A DNA stretch of 64,000 nucleotides from Embiotoca jacksoni (taxonomy: Eukaryota > Chordata > Actinopteri > Embiotocidae). Each line of letters opens with the position of its first letter. Position 1 is the first letter of the stretch. The DNA is taken from the NCBI GenBank assembly GCA_022577435.1, contig JAKOON010000018.1, positions 9,666,096-9,730,095 of the forward strand. Reading direction: 5' to 3'. The notes under the pieces were generated by a model that was not told the origin of the DNA, did not search any database, and saw nothing but the letters and a program-made list of their open reading frames with translations. Positions 35,259 through 48,226 of the stretch are shown here, in pieces. The position numbers and the translations under genes were made by a program.

Positions 35259-36200
35259 CAGCGTGTTGGAGCTGGCACAACCACCCCTGAAAAGCGCTCT
35301 CAAGACCCTTGATTCCATAGCTCAATATTATGATCTCTGAGATCTCTCTTATGCCAGGATGGAACTTATGGATTTTGGGCATTCGCCTTGCAGCGCTATT
35401 AGCCTGCTATTTCCATACATTGTTCTTTGGCCTCTGGAGAAGAGGGGCTTTTTTTTATTAGCCCGGCTGCATGTTAGCTACTACCTGCAATGTGAAGAGA
35501 CTGTAAAATTCTCCGAACCCGTTGAGTTTTATTGATAGCAGGCAGGGGTATAAGCAACTCGCAATAATGAACATCACTGTAACAATTCAATAATACCACT
35601 GACTTTATAATGACCTCACATGTTATGGTATTTTTCAATTTCCTGTGGCATCACTATCACTTTTGTTTAATATGTCCTCTGGGATTAATTGCCTTGGTGT
35701 GAATTCCTCTACAGTTGATCATTTGGATGACTTTAGCTGAGCTCCCATATGTCTCGATGGCCTGTACGCATCAATTCAAGCTGCGTCCAGTGAGGATAAT
35801 TCTACACTAATGCAGTCTGTTAAGAATGGAATTACACAGGCGATGAAGTCAGTGCGCACCCACCATCACTGTTTATAAGACGCGAATGTGTCCAGAATAA
35901 TTGTGTCCAAGCTGAAAACATGAACAAAGTTTCCACAGACCACAAACTCATTTTCATATTTCCCGTCCTTGCACAGCCCATTAGAGTCTTTAGCACTATT
36001 TATGGAGTTTAACTTTAAGATGTCATCATAAAGTAGGAAGCTATGATTTTAAAGTTGACAAAGAGTTCCCTTTCATTCTAGTTAGGGGAACGATGGCTTG
36101 ATTGACAGAGAAGCACTTGAAGGGCAATACAAAGATAGCTAGCTGGGACGGCTGGAGAGAGCGAGAGTGAGTTGTGCTTGCTAATTAAAAGAGAAGCAGC
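35256..36200. other. Candidate regulatory block
   Basis: Nearly a kilobase with no tandem repeat: CAATAATGAACATCAC, CAATTCAATAATACCAC, GGGATTAATTGCC, GAGGATAATTCTACACTAATG, AATAATTGTGTCC. The balanced composition between AT-rich flanks suggests one or more conserved elements. Confidence 0.35.
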
Positions 36201-39200
36201 TGTCTTTCTTTCTGTTTCTGTTATTCCCTTGTTCCTGGGAGTATTAATGTTTTATTCAGGAGAAACATAACTACAGATGAAATTAATAAAATCAGGCTCT
36301 GCCTTTCCCTTGCTATCTCTTGGGGGGGTGGGAAATTCAAACGCTCGTTTCTCCCGGCTTTGAAAGAGCAAACTCAAAGTGCTCCGTGTACTGTAGTTTT
36401 CATTTCTTCATTTCCTGCATATTAAGTTCCTTTTTCCCTTTTGTTTCAAAGTGCATTGCCCTGAAAATAAAGATCAATTTTTCAGTGCAAGAGGCTTTGA
36501 AATTAGAGCAGTGTTTTCCACACCAGCAGAGTGATTTACTGTAGTTACTGCATTATTTTCATGGGCTGTGTTGTGAGTGGAGAAATGTTTTTTTTTTTCT
36601 CCCACCGAATTTTGTATAAAAAATAACAGAGTGTGGAGCTTTTAGTCCTGTTTATGCAAGTCTACATGAGATAGAGAGGCAATGTGTGATTATATTTTCG
36701 CACGCTGCTTCTGTGTTACTGTATTAAGCGTGTTCCTGCACTTTTGTTGTTTGTGCGAGTGTGTACGTGTGCATAGGAGTGTGTTTCATTTGACTATACA
36801 TCCAGGCCCTGGGAGTATTTGCCTGTCTGATCACCTCATGTGAGTCTAAGAAGGGAAGCCATGCGCGACTAACACGCACTTCAGAGTTGAACTAATTGTG
36901 TCATTTTTAACATGAATCTGTGCTTGCCCACATTTTATTCACTCTCTTTCCTCTCCTTCTCCCCTGAGCCACACGATGAATGCAGAGCGTAGACGGCCCT
37001 TGCATCCATTCAACTCCGCAGGAATTTTCAATGCTGCATGCAGGTGCATCATTTATTTCCCCCAATGCTGGTGTTTATATATGTGTGTGCTCCTTAACAT
37101 CTACCTTTGTGAGGACCAAATGAGCTCGTGTAATAGGATTTGAAGAAACAGCCAACGTTTTTTTTTGTCGCTGCTTATTGTGACCGAGTTAATTGTGAGA
37201 TATTTCTGAGGTAAAGTTGAAGGCCGAGGTCATTACATAGTTTACGGTTAGAATTAAGGTTGCCATTGAGGTTTGGTTTGAGAAGTTCAGCCGGTGTCGG
37301 AGCTCATACAGTTTTACAATGCAGGTTTTGTGTTATGATTCTGGTGAGCACAGAAAACCACACTCATAGTTTTGCATGTTTTAGGCCATTAAGTAAAAAT
37401 CACATACTTTACAATGCGGCTGCCAGTTTTCCGGAGCATAACCGATGGTTTGAGACTAATTTCCTGCTTTGGTAAAATAATACATCACGGTGCAGATTGA
37501 GACACCTTTCATGTATCACTGAATGATCATACAGTTGTAAGCAGGGATTGATTTTCGGAATTTGGGATTTATGTCATATGCTGCCGAACTACAATACAAT
37601 CACAGTGTTAGAAAATGAACTCATGGATAGTACAATACTGGATTTTAGCCTCTAAAACAATATCAGCATAACGATCATTTTCACATATTCACCATGATTT
37701 AAATTTGAAACCCATTTCATGTGTTCATTTGTCTGTGTTTAATGAGGCAGTGTAATATGGTATGAAAGAGTTAAAGGTGGAGGAGCCAGGCACATACTAG
37801 ATTTGGTTTGGTTTGTGTTTCTTGAAATTGTCTGTTGACTGTAATTCACCAGCAACTATTCATCTCACCGAATTAAAGGCAGCTGAAAGTCAGCAAAATA
37901 AACACGCCAACACATTACCAAATGTTTACTCCTGTTACCAGTAAGTTACAACATCAGCCAGCTTTGTCACTTTGGAAAATCAAAACCCTGTCATGTTACG
38001 ATTTATAACACTTTTGTTTACTTTTTTTTTTTTTAAACACAAGACAATAGAAAAAAGTTTAGTTTTGTAGGAACAATGTATATACCATGAGTCATATTTC
38101 CAAAAACAGTACTCATCAATTTCAGTCTGTCTGAATGTTATTTCAGCAGCATCATAAACTTCTTGGATTTGTATCGTTATAATGTAGTTAAATAAAGTGC
38201 TGTTTCAAATAAAGTACTGTTGTTATCAATTTAAATACAAAGTACAGTTGTAATAAAATTAATCAAAGTATAACCACTAGTGCTTTTAGTCTGACGCACC
38301 AGGCTCGTTTCGGGCAGAACGCTAAACAAACTTGGAGCTCTCTGGTTTGCTTGATGATGCCAACAGGATAACCAGCTACCTCCCAGGGTAACTGTCAGCT
38401 TTTATTATTTGTATTATATATAAATTACATATGGATTCAGGAATTAAAATCTATTTAAAAAAAAAAAAATCTGAAAACAAAGAATCACTACACTTAAATT
38501 AAGCGATTTAAAAGAAAAAAAAAAAGTTTACATTTAAAAAAAAAATATATATTTATTTATTTCTCCCACCCTTACTCATCACTCTCTCTGCACTGGAGAT
38601 GAATAAATGGAAACCACATATTTATTTCCAGATAACATATGTCCAAATGCAGCTCTTCAAACAGCTAAGCTTCATACAGCTAAGGTTTTCTGTAGTGTTG
38701 CACAAGTAGGTGGTGGAGAGTACAGCCACAGTTTACTTCAAAGTCTCTCAAACAGTGTGGGGTTAAATGCCTTGCTTGATCACAAGATAAGTAAATTCCA
38801 CAATAATTGTCCCACTTATATATATTAAATATAGCACAAAAAGGGTGGGATCAAAGAGAAAAGGAGCAATAACTGAATTTTTTTGGAGCACACTGTTTCA
38901 CTGTTGTTGAATCTAAGTACTGTACGTCCGAGTGTGTGAAGCCATTCTTCACACCGCTGTGAGTACTGAGGCGTTTTAATGGCAGTCTCTGTCTCTTAGC
39001 CCTGTGATCTCTCACGCCACTCAGCCAAAGCCACAGAACCGTAATGGACTTCCTACAAATAATGAGATAAGTTAAAACGTCACGGAGAGCAGGACAGACA
39101 GAGGGAGGTGCTCAGGACGGACTCTGAGCACCTTCGATACAGATTCTGCTGTTTAAGTCCTAAAACAAATAAATAGATTCAGGCACACACATCTCTAATT

Positions 39201-39248
39201 CACACATAGACACGCCATGCATATATCTTAACCAACCTAACAGCAAAG
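36201..39248. other. Unique, mostly AT-rich non-coding sequence
   Basis: T or A runs near 36587, 38022, 38456 and 38515. Around 37085-37300 there is TTTGTGAGGACC and TTAGAATTAAGGTT, weakly like a family of fish repeats. No exon seen. Confidence 0.35.
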
Positions 39249-39320
39249 CACACACACACGCACGCACGCACACACACGCACGCACGCACACACACGCACG
39301 CACGCACGCACGCACGCACG
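39249..39320. repeat. (CA)n/(GCAC)n compound array
   Basis: ACACAC blocks alternate with GCACGCACGC blocks in a repeating higher-order pattern, then end in pure GCAC units. CpG-dense for this window. Confidence 0.96.
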
Positions 39321-39470
39321 AGCCAAGGCAGCGCTGTCTGGTTGATCAATAGTTTCCTGTGCTGGGGAGGGGTGATGACTGCAGACAGCAGTCAAAGCCC
39401 TGAGGACCAGAGGGTGACACCCCTTATCAACTGAGCAAGGTGAAATGTCAAACACTGGATCTGGAGCTCC

Positions 39471-39780
39471 CTCCCTCTCTCTCTCTCTCTGAAAGTCTCT
39501 CTCCCCCTCTCTCTCTCTTTTTCTGAGACACTCTCAGCTTCCCTCAACGTCTCTCTCCGATTCTGATTGTCTTTCTGAACTTCTTTCTCTGGATCTCTCA
39601 GGCATTTTTTTTTTCTCCCTCTGAATTTCTATCTCTGACTCTTCCTCTCTTTCACCTAACACTGAATTCCCAACTCTTTCTCTCTTTATCATTCTCTCTG
39701 ACTCTTAATCTTGCTCTCTCTCTGAACGATAACCCGGCTCTACTACTCTCACTGAGCCACTTTTTTTCAATCTTTCTCTT
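39471..39780. repeat. Decayed (TC)n region
   Basis: About 300 bases of CTCTCT with recurring TCTCTGA words (for example CTCTGAAAG, TTCTGAAC, CTCTGAATTTC, CTCTGACTC). Looks like an ancient TC or TCTCTGAN array eroded by point mutation. Confidence 0.75.
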
Positions 39781-41806
39781 TTGAAATCTGTAGCCTGTCA
39801 TTATTATCTGATTCCGTTAATAACAGCCTCAACCCTTTATGTCATCCTTCCCTCATTGTTTTTCTCTGCAACCTTGTGCACCATGCTCTCCAAATGCTGT
39901 ATTTTCCTTCACATTCTCAAACACTTTTATGTACAATTGTTCCTTTAAAAAAAAAAAACTCACCAGCATTTTTCTTTATTTTTTTTACTTTTACACTATC
40001 TGCACAACAGCAGAACAGCCTATTGAGTAGGACACAGATATAAATATGAATTTGAATATGGCAACAATGTTTGTGGGGGTGTTTCAGTGCTAATCTGGTT
40101 TATATGCACTCTGCATGTCTTACACCCTGTCCATTTCCATGGCCCTGAGCTTAATAACAACACTGTAGGATTAGTGCAGGGTGACTTAACACAATAAAAA
40201 AAAAAAATATATAAAAAAATACCCTATTGGGTGCAAACGTTGGAGGCAGCTGAAATACAGACATATGGATATAGAAATTTTTTGTTTTTTTTTAAAAGAT
40301 AATAGTCTGAATTAAATATCATAATCAATGATTTGGTAAATTAAAAGGGAAAAAAAATACAACAAATTCATCTCACTGTCCGGTTTCATCTGTGATTGGT
40401 AAACATTCTCTTCCTCATGATCACGCCACCACAAAGACATCTTCTGTTTCTGACCACTGCATAACATTTGGTATTAATTCCTCATCTGGCAAAAGGATTA
40501 ACATCGTCAGATTGGATTTATGATCTCAGTGCTCAGGCAGGTTTATGCAGCCACCATATGTAGAATTATCATTAGAGCTCTAATCCCCTGCAGTGCACTC
40601 ACACACAACAACATAGCCTCTGCTGTTAAATGTCCAGAGATGATCGTGATTGGCAGTTAGGGACTCTTAACTTGTTTTCTATCAGTCAAAAACACATTCC
40701 TATGCATGTTGATGGTTTGTTTTGCTGGGTCAGTCTAACGATAGTGATATGAAACATAAAAACAATGAGATAAACAAGAGAAGAAAAAAAAATACCCAGA
40801 TGTTGTCTGGAGGGATAAAATGTGAAGGGGGGGGGGGGGCACGGTACATTATTCTCTTATTATGGTCCTTTTTATATCTAATACTGTGTGCTTTTTTGTG
40901 TTTTCTCACTCACTCACTCTGACATGCTTTACTCACCTCAGTTACTCAGCTCATGATTCATTCACTCACTCTCTCACCCGTTTACTCGGTCTCTGCCTAA
41001 TTCGCTTCAACCTCCCCTGTATTTGGCAAAAATCTAAGGCACCATCATATCTCGAGCCAATTCAAAACACATGAATACCTCCAGAGACAATTTCAAGGTG
41101 ACATGAAATTGATTTTCCCTTATAAATTAGGCCGACCACTTTGTTTTTCCATGTTATTGTAACATCTGTCTTTAGGCAATTTGATATAAATTTGGTAGGG
41201 CTAAAATACAAAGGTGATCTGCATCATTTCCTCAATTATTGTTAATATCTGATCAGAAATTACTGAGATACCCCACAGTTAATTATATGAATGAGTTGGC
41301 TGCCCACTGGGCCGAAAAGTGTAACTTTGACACCAGATTATATTGCAGAGCACACCTGTCTGCTATAAATTACATTTATATACAACTGGAATGTGATAAT
41401 CAGGTGCTCTCAACCTAAACACACCTAACCATAAAAAAAAAGTTGAATCATATTCTTGTCTATTGTACTGCAAGATAACATATTTTGGCTGAAAGAAACA
41501 CATTATCAGTGAACATATTACGAGGGCTCAGTATTGTTCAAAGGTTTTTGATACTAATAACTTGACAGCTCCTGAATTTATTTATTTTTTAAATGACCAA
41601 AGTCTATCAAATCCATTTTAATCTTTAGTTTTCATACAGTTTAGAAGTTTCACTGACACTGATGAGATTTAGTCCTGTGTAAACGTAGCAAAAGGTATGT
41701 GCTTTGAAACAAAACACATGTTTTATAGTTATCGAAATTAAGGACTCAATGACGAGACATTTTTCGACAGTAGACTGTACCGAGGAGCAACCTATTTGAG
41801 ACGTGC
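39781..41806. other. Unique non-coding sequence
   Basis: Contains A and T runs near 39948, 40197 and 40278, a G13 run (40827-40839) and CACTCACTCACTCT words near 40907. No gene or repeat family. Confidence 0.4.
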
Positions 41807-41967
41807 TTAACCCTTGTGTTATCCTATGGGATCATTGGTGACAAGTATGCTGTGAGGGTTTCTTTAAACCAACAAAATCCCCAAAAATATAAAAATATAG
41901 AAATAAGATAGAACTTGGTTGAACACAGCTGTGGGTCATTTTGACCCAAGGACAACACAAGGGTTAA
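41807..41967. mobile_element. Complete piggyBac-type MITE
   Basis: A 153-base element (41811-41963) is flanked on both sides by TTAA. Its ends are near-perfect inverted repeats: CCCTTGTGTTATCCT at the left and the complement of CCCTTGTGTTGTCCTT at the right. It also has an inner GGGTCATTTTGACCC palindrome near the right end. The TTAA duplication is the hallmark of the piggyBac superfamily. Too short to code for a transposase, so it was moved in trans. Confidence 0.85.
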
Positions 41968-42667
41968 TTCTTCCTCATTTCTCAATAGGAAACATAATTG
42001 GGTTGCAATTCTGCTGTATATAAAGGTGATCTGTTGGAGACAGAGTTGTGCTGAGATGTATCATAATCGAATATTTTGTCAAAATCACAACATCAGTGTA
42101 AGAAGACAGGTGGAAGCTGGAGAACTGACTTTCACCAATACAAGACACCTCAAAATCCAAATCCCCGTCTTTGGCCCATCTCATCTCGTCCGTCTCCATC
42201 TCCTGATCAGACGGGATTTAATAAGCAACATCAATACACGATCAAGGCGTTCGCCTGAATTTGACTGGCCAATCTGTTTAAAGGCAAGACCACCTGTTCC
42301 TAATCTTTCATGCAGGGAGAGCACATCATTACTGATTCATACTCCCCACCATCTTCTCTCCCTGATAAGTCATCACCGTCAGCCCCCCTCCACCCCCCTC
42401 CTCTCCCTTGGCGACTCCCCCAGACTTCACCGTCTCTAATCAAGGCCTAATGAGCCTAATTGGTCGTTAAAACTTGCCAGAGTATGACACAGCGGTACTA
42501 CAGCGTCTGCCATATGGTCGGGGTTGGCCCGAGGCCCCCAAGCTGCCAACTGTTCCCCCGTCACTGCCTGAATTGTGCTGCACTGACTGACAGCGGCTGC
42601 GGTGGGAGTTTCTCTCCTGTTGATGATTCAGCAGTCAAAAGAGCACTGAGTAGAATAAAGGGCAAGA

Positions 42668-42670
<3 letters not shown>
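41968..42670. other. Candidate regulatory block
   Basis: From about 42240: GAATTTGACTGGCCAATC, ATCATTACTGATTC, TAATCAAGGCCTAATGAGCCTAATTGG and CATATGGTCGG. A 137-codon frame (42026-42439) has no motif and is rejected as coding. A short C-rich patch occurs near 42385-42405. Confidence 0.35.

Positions 42671-42718
<48 letters not shown>
42671..42718. repeat. (TG)n microsatellite
   Basis: About 23 perfect units. Confidence 0.97.
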
Positions 42719-42720
<2 letters not shown>

Positions 42721-43149
42721 AGACTGTATGTGGCTTTCGATTGTTCACAAACTAAACCAGAGTCTATTGTATGGCTTCAAGTGTTGAGAGTTATTCTGTT
42801 GATTTGGTTTTATTAATAATCATTCAGTATCTACAGTGTTACATTGTACCAACTGTATGTTTTGTGTGACCAACTGTCCAAAATCCAAAGATATTTTATT
42901 TACAATTAAGTAGAATACATTCTCACATTTTAAGAGCTGAAAAAAGTGACTGATTTACATGTAATCTTGATAAATGACAGCTATTTAGAACTTATTAGAA
43001 CTGGTTTATTTATTATTCTGTCATTTCTTCATTTTTTTTTTTGGAAGAGAAACACAGCTGACAGGGATGTGAAAACATAGTAAACAAATGGACATTTTCA
43101 TTTAGCATTTTAGAATTTTCCAATGTAATTTAGACTTTTACTTCGGACT
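42719..43149. other. AT-rich unique sequence
   Basis: Nothing recognisable apart from a T10-type run near 43033. Confidence 0.4.
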
Positions 43150-43400
43150 ATATTCTGTCTCCCACCCGTGACCCCTGCTCCAGGGCAGAATAATGAGTAG
43201 AAATATTATATTTCGTAATATTTAGACATCCTTTTGCCATCAGTTGCTGTGAGCTGCTTCAGTAATGTGTTGACTTCACAGTGCTGCATGGCCCACTAAT
43301 TAATTTGCCTCTATAAACTAGGAGCTGTGAGGCCTGCTGCCCTCAGCCAATTTACTTGTGACCTTAATATGACCCAAGCACAGCGCTGCGTGGCGAGGTT
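43150..43400. other. Candidate conserved non-coding element
   Basis: Includes a perfect 8-base hairpin AAATATTA/TAATATTT (43201-43223, loop 7), CACTAATTAATTTGCC and CAGCCAATTTAC. Repeat-free and balanced. Confidence 0.4.
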
Positions 43401-43539
43401 CTAGTGTGTGTGCATATGTGTGTGTGATGAGGTTAAACATATTTTACCAAAACAAGGAAGCCCAGCATCTAACAAGAACTGATTATGTAAATGATGTGTT
43501 GGCTGCTCCGATACCACTGGGGTTTGAAGTGTGTCTGTA

Positions 43540-43542
<3 letters not shown>

Positions 43543-43588
<46 letters not shown>

Positions 43589-43594
43589 TGCGCG
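43543..43594. repeat. (GT)n microsatellite
   Basis: About 19 units, a GG step, then more GT ending in GCGCG. Confidence 0.97.
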
Positions 43595-44330
43595 TTGCAA
43601 TCAGGCTTGAACTGATCCCATCTCTCCAATATTCCAAGGCGGCCCCTCCAGTTTTTGGTCACCACCACTGCTCTGACGGACACAACATTTATTTTTTTTG
43701 ATGCGAGTTTCCAATAAGAGCAAACGTTTTGCTTAATTCTAATTGCAGCTACAGAAAATAACGTTTTACTTTTTCCTAAAGAGAAATGGTTAGGAAAAAT
43801 TGTTTTGCAAACTAACAGAGATGTCGGGACACGCTGACATAGTTACAGCAAACAGAAAGGGGGCAAGCTAAAACAAAGACAACAGTTCAGCTAGATTTTC
43901 AAAATTGCTATATTTTTCTGCGAGGCCAAAAACTAACGACAACTGTACTGCTAGAAAGTCTTCAGTAGCCGTGTGCACCATGGAAACTGTGTGAACAGCA
44001 ACAGCAGGTAGATTTGGTCAACATTGAGTCAACAATTCGATATTCAAACTGCAGTGGATATTTAAGATTGAAAGTTACAATAATTGCTTCAAACTAATTA
44101 GAATTATGAAAAAAAAATATGAAGCAATTTGTAACCAGATTATCTTTTAATGCTTGTATCCCAGTCTTATTTTATAAAAAAAATACACCTTCCTCTCCCC
44201 CTCTTCCCTTATTTCCCCTCTCATCATATTCCCTTACCGTCTGTCTCCAACTGATGTCTTCATCAGTGATAATTCTGTGTCCACGCAGAGTGAGGCCGAT
44301 TTCCCTGCCAGTAGATATAACCTGATTGAA
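43595..44330. other. Unique non-coding sequence
   Basis: A pyrimidine-rich patch lies near 44190-44235. No gene. Confidence 0.4.
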
Positions 44331-44950
44331 AGCAACCCGCGCCTGTCAATACCGCTTGCTTGTATTTGCCTGCGTCCCGCCTGCCTCCAACCCGGCTGAT
44401 TATTGGAGACCTCTCATAGCAGTATTGAGCTGCTGTCCCCACTCTTGTTACCTAGCTGATAGTTTCATTGTTTAAATGCAGATGGAGGTGGGCTATTGAA
44501 CAAGCGAGACACTCGGCCCTAATGGTAAACAAACAATCGGAGTGGCGTGCGGAGGGAAAGTGAGGTCAATAGAGTTGATTAATACATGTAAGGGGACACA
44601 TTATGGACATTGCGATCCATATTTTTCCACTGGTCACATCCTCGGTGATATTCAGACGAAAGTTGAAAGATGGATGAAATGTCGGATATAATAGAAGTGA
44701 TGATGGAGACACATGAAAGCCAAAAGCAAGTTTAGCTTCGGATTACTGTTGAAATCAGTATAATTATACGGAGCTTTTATGATCTATTTTTAATGGCCTG
44801 TAATTACTGAATGTTACTGACTGTGGTTTTGTGCACCGCTATTAGAATTCAAAACAGTAAAATATAACTTTAAATAGCTTGTGCAACATTGCTTTTGCGT
44901 TGACAGAGGATTAAAATAGCTGATTGGCCTCTGTGCAGTCAGCCCCGTCT
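44331..44950. other. Candidate regulatory block
   Basis: Repeat-free: CCTAATGGTAAACAAACAATCGG, GTTGATTAATACATG, GTATAATTATACGG (with a GTATAATTATAC palindrome, about 44759), GGCCTGTAATTACTG. Good density of homeodomain-like cores. Confidence 0.4.
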
Positions 44951-46284
44951 GAACTGTTGGTAAAAATGCTCATACAGTATAGTTTCCTTGACTGATACTA
45001 GATATGCCTCTTTTCACTCACCACTTCATTTACGAGGTTTTAATGGTTCCATTGTCCTCTCTGGTGATTTTTTTTTTTCCACCATCATTCTCTTTTTCTT
45101 CTTCTTTGTCCTCTTCTTCACCTCAGTTCCTGGTCTCAAAATCTTTTAATTTGATTCATCTGTTTGTGTTCTTTTCTGATGATGTGACAACTTGAGTAAA
45201 ATTTCCCAGAAAAGCATACAGACATCTTTGTGTCAGATTATATGAAGGCTATACCCAACAATACTGGTCTACTCAAAACCATATGTCAGGTTGCAAACTT
45301 AGAGCAGGAAAAAAAAAGGGGAGAAATTATTCCTTTTTTGATATCTGGCCCTGTCTTACAGAAGTTCAAGCAAATGTGAATGAATGGAGCAGCAGTCTCA
45401 TCTGTGATGTGTGAAGTTTGAAAAACATATACTTCTCTTTTCCACCTTGAAAGGCCTGGGCACAGGCTGACCCATACATCAAAATATATCAAAGGAAATC
45501 TTTTGATGGAACTTTAAAGTGAAAGGAGCCATGTGATTGGGCAAGTGATGTACTGAAACTAAAAAAACATAGTTCAACTGATGTTCCAATGCCTTAGAGT
45601 TTAGTCCTCAAAAGCCAGGAAGAAAGCATGAAACCATGCAGTATGCCTGTAAGCTTATGGCTTACATAAACCCAATTAAAAGCAGAGATTTCAGTGTATT
45701 ATGTGTTTTGTCTGGTTCTTTTGGATGGCCCTTGACTCACTAAAGTCAGAGGTTTAGTTTGCACAACCCAAAATTTAGCTCAAAGTGCTGAATCAGAAAA
45801 AGTAAATTCTTGGAGAATGAGAGCTGAGTGATAAAAAAAAAATTGTTCGTTTAGATCATATCTTTTTTGTTTGTTTCTAATTAGATTCCTTTTTCTGAAT
45901 CAAATGTCAATATAAAGCATACTTAAGCACCATTTGGATTAGATTCATTTCACCAGGTGGGGTGATTTCGATATTTCCTACCCTCGTCAGTTATTTTTAC
46001 ATAGTCTGTAGCACATATCAGAGGATTATTTTGCCAACTCCCCAGCAATTATTACAGATGAAGTTAAGTACTATCTTTCAGCAAACTCACGAGTCATCCT
46101 GGTATTTTAAAATCAATCTTAGTTTTTCAGTTGGACGATCTGCTTTCCTTGTATTCTATCAGCTCAGTGCGAAATTCAGCTTTTGTGTCAAAATAGTGCG
46201 GGTCAAAAATGTTTTTCCCCATCTGATGGTGTATGCTCAACATCAACACATACAGTATATGGGTGTAACATTCGGCTATGGGGG
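44951..46284. other. Unique non-coding sequence
   Basis: T- and CT-rich patch at 45068-45125. A 131-codon frame begins at 45962 but its second half enters the dispersed repeat listed next, with an antisense frame opposite; not credible as a gene. Confidence 0.4.
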
Positions 46285-46450
46285 GGTGAAAAACGCTCTG
46301 GATTGTTCGTATTTCTTTAAACCAATCACAATCACTATTGTCTTGGGTGGTGCATAGCTCAGGATGCAGCAATGGTATCTTTGCATAATAGTGTCGGGGG
46401 AACTTGTTTTGGCAAAAATATGGCACATGTAGAAATGAGCCGTGCTGGTA
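46285..46450. repeat. Probable dispersed fish repeat, degenerate
   Basis: TTTAAACCAATCACAATC, CTTGGGTGGTGC and GTGTCGGGGGAACTTG closely resemble, from memory, a widespread teleost interspersed repeat (CCAATCACAATCGTCTTGGGCGG type). Boundaries and class cannot be fixed from one copy. Confidence 0.4.
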
Positions 46451-46551
46451 AAATGGCTAAATCCCCTCAACATATCAAAAAGAACCAAACAGGCCACCCT
46501 CGCTGCATGATGCAAACTTTCAAAACAGGCATGTAGGTTTCTAGCTCTGAA

Positions 46552-46578
46552 GTTGTTGTTGTTGTTGTTGTTGTTGTT
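46552..46578. repeat. (GTT)9 microsatellite
   Basis: Perfect trinucleotide run; gives a poly-Asn stretch in the antisense frame. Confidence 0.97.
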
Positions 46579-46624
46579 TCCCATTGCAAAAGACATTTTA
46601 AAAACTATAACATAACACAGAGGA

Positions 46625-46800
46625 AAAGGAGAATGTCGACAGAAATAGTCAGCCAACAGCAGCTTTATCAACATCTCCATCCGGTGAGTCACACTAATTA
46701 CAGACCTATGTGGAAATATGAGTCAAATTGCTGTAGACCGCAGGGAATATTACATTATCCTCCTGTAGCTGCAATATTAATCCCGTTTGTATGGGGCTAT
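46625..46800. other. Candidate conserved non-coding element
   Basis: CCGGTGAGTCACACTAATTACAG, GGGAATATTACATTATCC and GCAATATTAATCCCG (a TAATCCC K50-homeodomain-like site at 46778) occur within 130 bases. Confidence 0.35.
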
Positions 46801-47939
46801 AGTTGCATTTTTTTTTTCAACTTTGATGTAAAAATAATACAAGCAATAAATGCAGTCTTTTACAACATTAATCCCTCTTTTTTTCTTTTACACATAAACA
46901 AATCTCATAGGAATCTATTTACATGTTTACTGTTTTGGTATTGGTAGCTACGGGTATATGTTGCATATAAATACCGAGCGTTTTCAGAAAAGCAGTGGGT
47001 CACAGAAAACGGTACAAGATTATTCACCTTGCCCCGTAAATAAAACACAGAGGCGCTCTCTTAGGAATGAAGCTCATGTCTGGTGACCTCTGAGAGGTTA
47101 AACCCTGTAAAAAGGTTAAACCTTTAAAGAATTATTTTCATTACTTTTCAGCCATTCCAATCAGCCTCTCCCCTTACGGGAATCAGTGGATTAGTCCTGA
47201 GGTTGTATGCTTTGTTTTTCTTATTACTCCAATATCACCTCATGCTGTTTTTGAGTTTTTCACACAGGCGGATGAATCACAGTGGAAAATGAAGTACTGT
47301 GTATCCACAGGCCATACACACAGGATGCATGCAGGGTACAATTAACTTTCACTTAAGTGATGGAACCACTTAGTGTACGGCAACTTTGCATACTGCACTG
47401 CCTTTTAACATTTCAAAGTTAATAACTGTTGCCATTTTAAAGTCTGGCGGACAGCTGAGATACTTTTTCCATGGTCTCGCTCAGCCATTCTGTGTGTATC
47501 TGTATGCTAACTAAGGTCAAGACATCAACCACAAAACAATACATTTTCTTGACAACATGGGGGAAGTTCAGAGACCAGTGCTGTGGCCAGAATTCAAATT
47601 GTATTTAAACATGAAAGCATAAAAAAAAAGAAAAATGAATTACACTAAAACTCTTGTCTACTGAGCCTCATTTCAGGCCGAGTTGTTTACTGGATGTGGT
47701 TCATTTTACATCTTTAACCTCGGGCTTACATCATGGACAAAGTCAAATGACTCTTGATCATCTCACTTAAATTTATGCTCTACACAGTACAGCTTATCAC
47801 TTTTACATCAGAAGCTTTCTTTGACATTAGCGCTGCTTTTTAGGTTATGAAAGTGCTCAACAACCTAGTTAATGCAGCCCTCATCTATTTGTTTGTTTGC
47901 CTGAGATGCAGGAGTCAATTAATTGGAACAATAAAAACA
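46801..47939. other. Unique non-coding sequence
   Basis: Contains a short direct repeat, AGGTTAAACC(C/T), near 47095 and 47119. No gene. Confidence 0.4.
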
Positions 47940-48178
47940 GAACCCCCATTTAACTCGTTAACCCTCCACAGCCTGTTGTGATGTTCTCAGTGCCACATTT
48001 CCGTTTTCATTTGGCTCATTACTGTCTAAGTGGTGCCACAAATGGTCAGAATGATGTCACTGATATGAATGAAGACCATGGGAGTGATCGGTTTAAATGC
48101 CTCTGTGTAATTGAATCGTGTTAGCCAGATATGCAATTAAATTATGTTTACTTCACTGGATGGGCTTGTGTACAGAGT

Positions 48179-48182
<4 letters not shown>
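47940..48182. other. Candidate conserved non-coding element
   Basis: Balanced, repeat-free sequence with GGCTCATTACTG, AATGATGTCACTGATATG, GTGTAATTGAATCGTG and GCAATTAAATTATG; bounded on the right by a GT array. Confidence 0.4.

Positions 48183-48226
<44 letters not shown>

Noticed and set aside
37085..37300. TTTGTGAGGACC and TTAGAATTAAGGTT words like a fish repeat family
   Set aside because: Similarity is too short and remembered too loosely to call an element.
42026..42439. 137-codon frame without a microsatellite
   Set aside because: No recognisable motif and length near the chance maximum for 64 kb; a different 74-codon frame overlaps on the other strand.
45962..46692. Overlapping 131- and 138-codon frames on opposite strands
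   Set aside because: They share the dispersed repeat and a GTT array (poly-Asn); no transposase or other domain.
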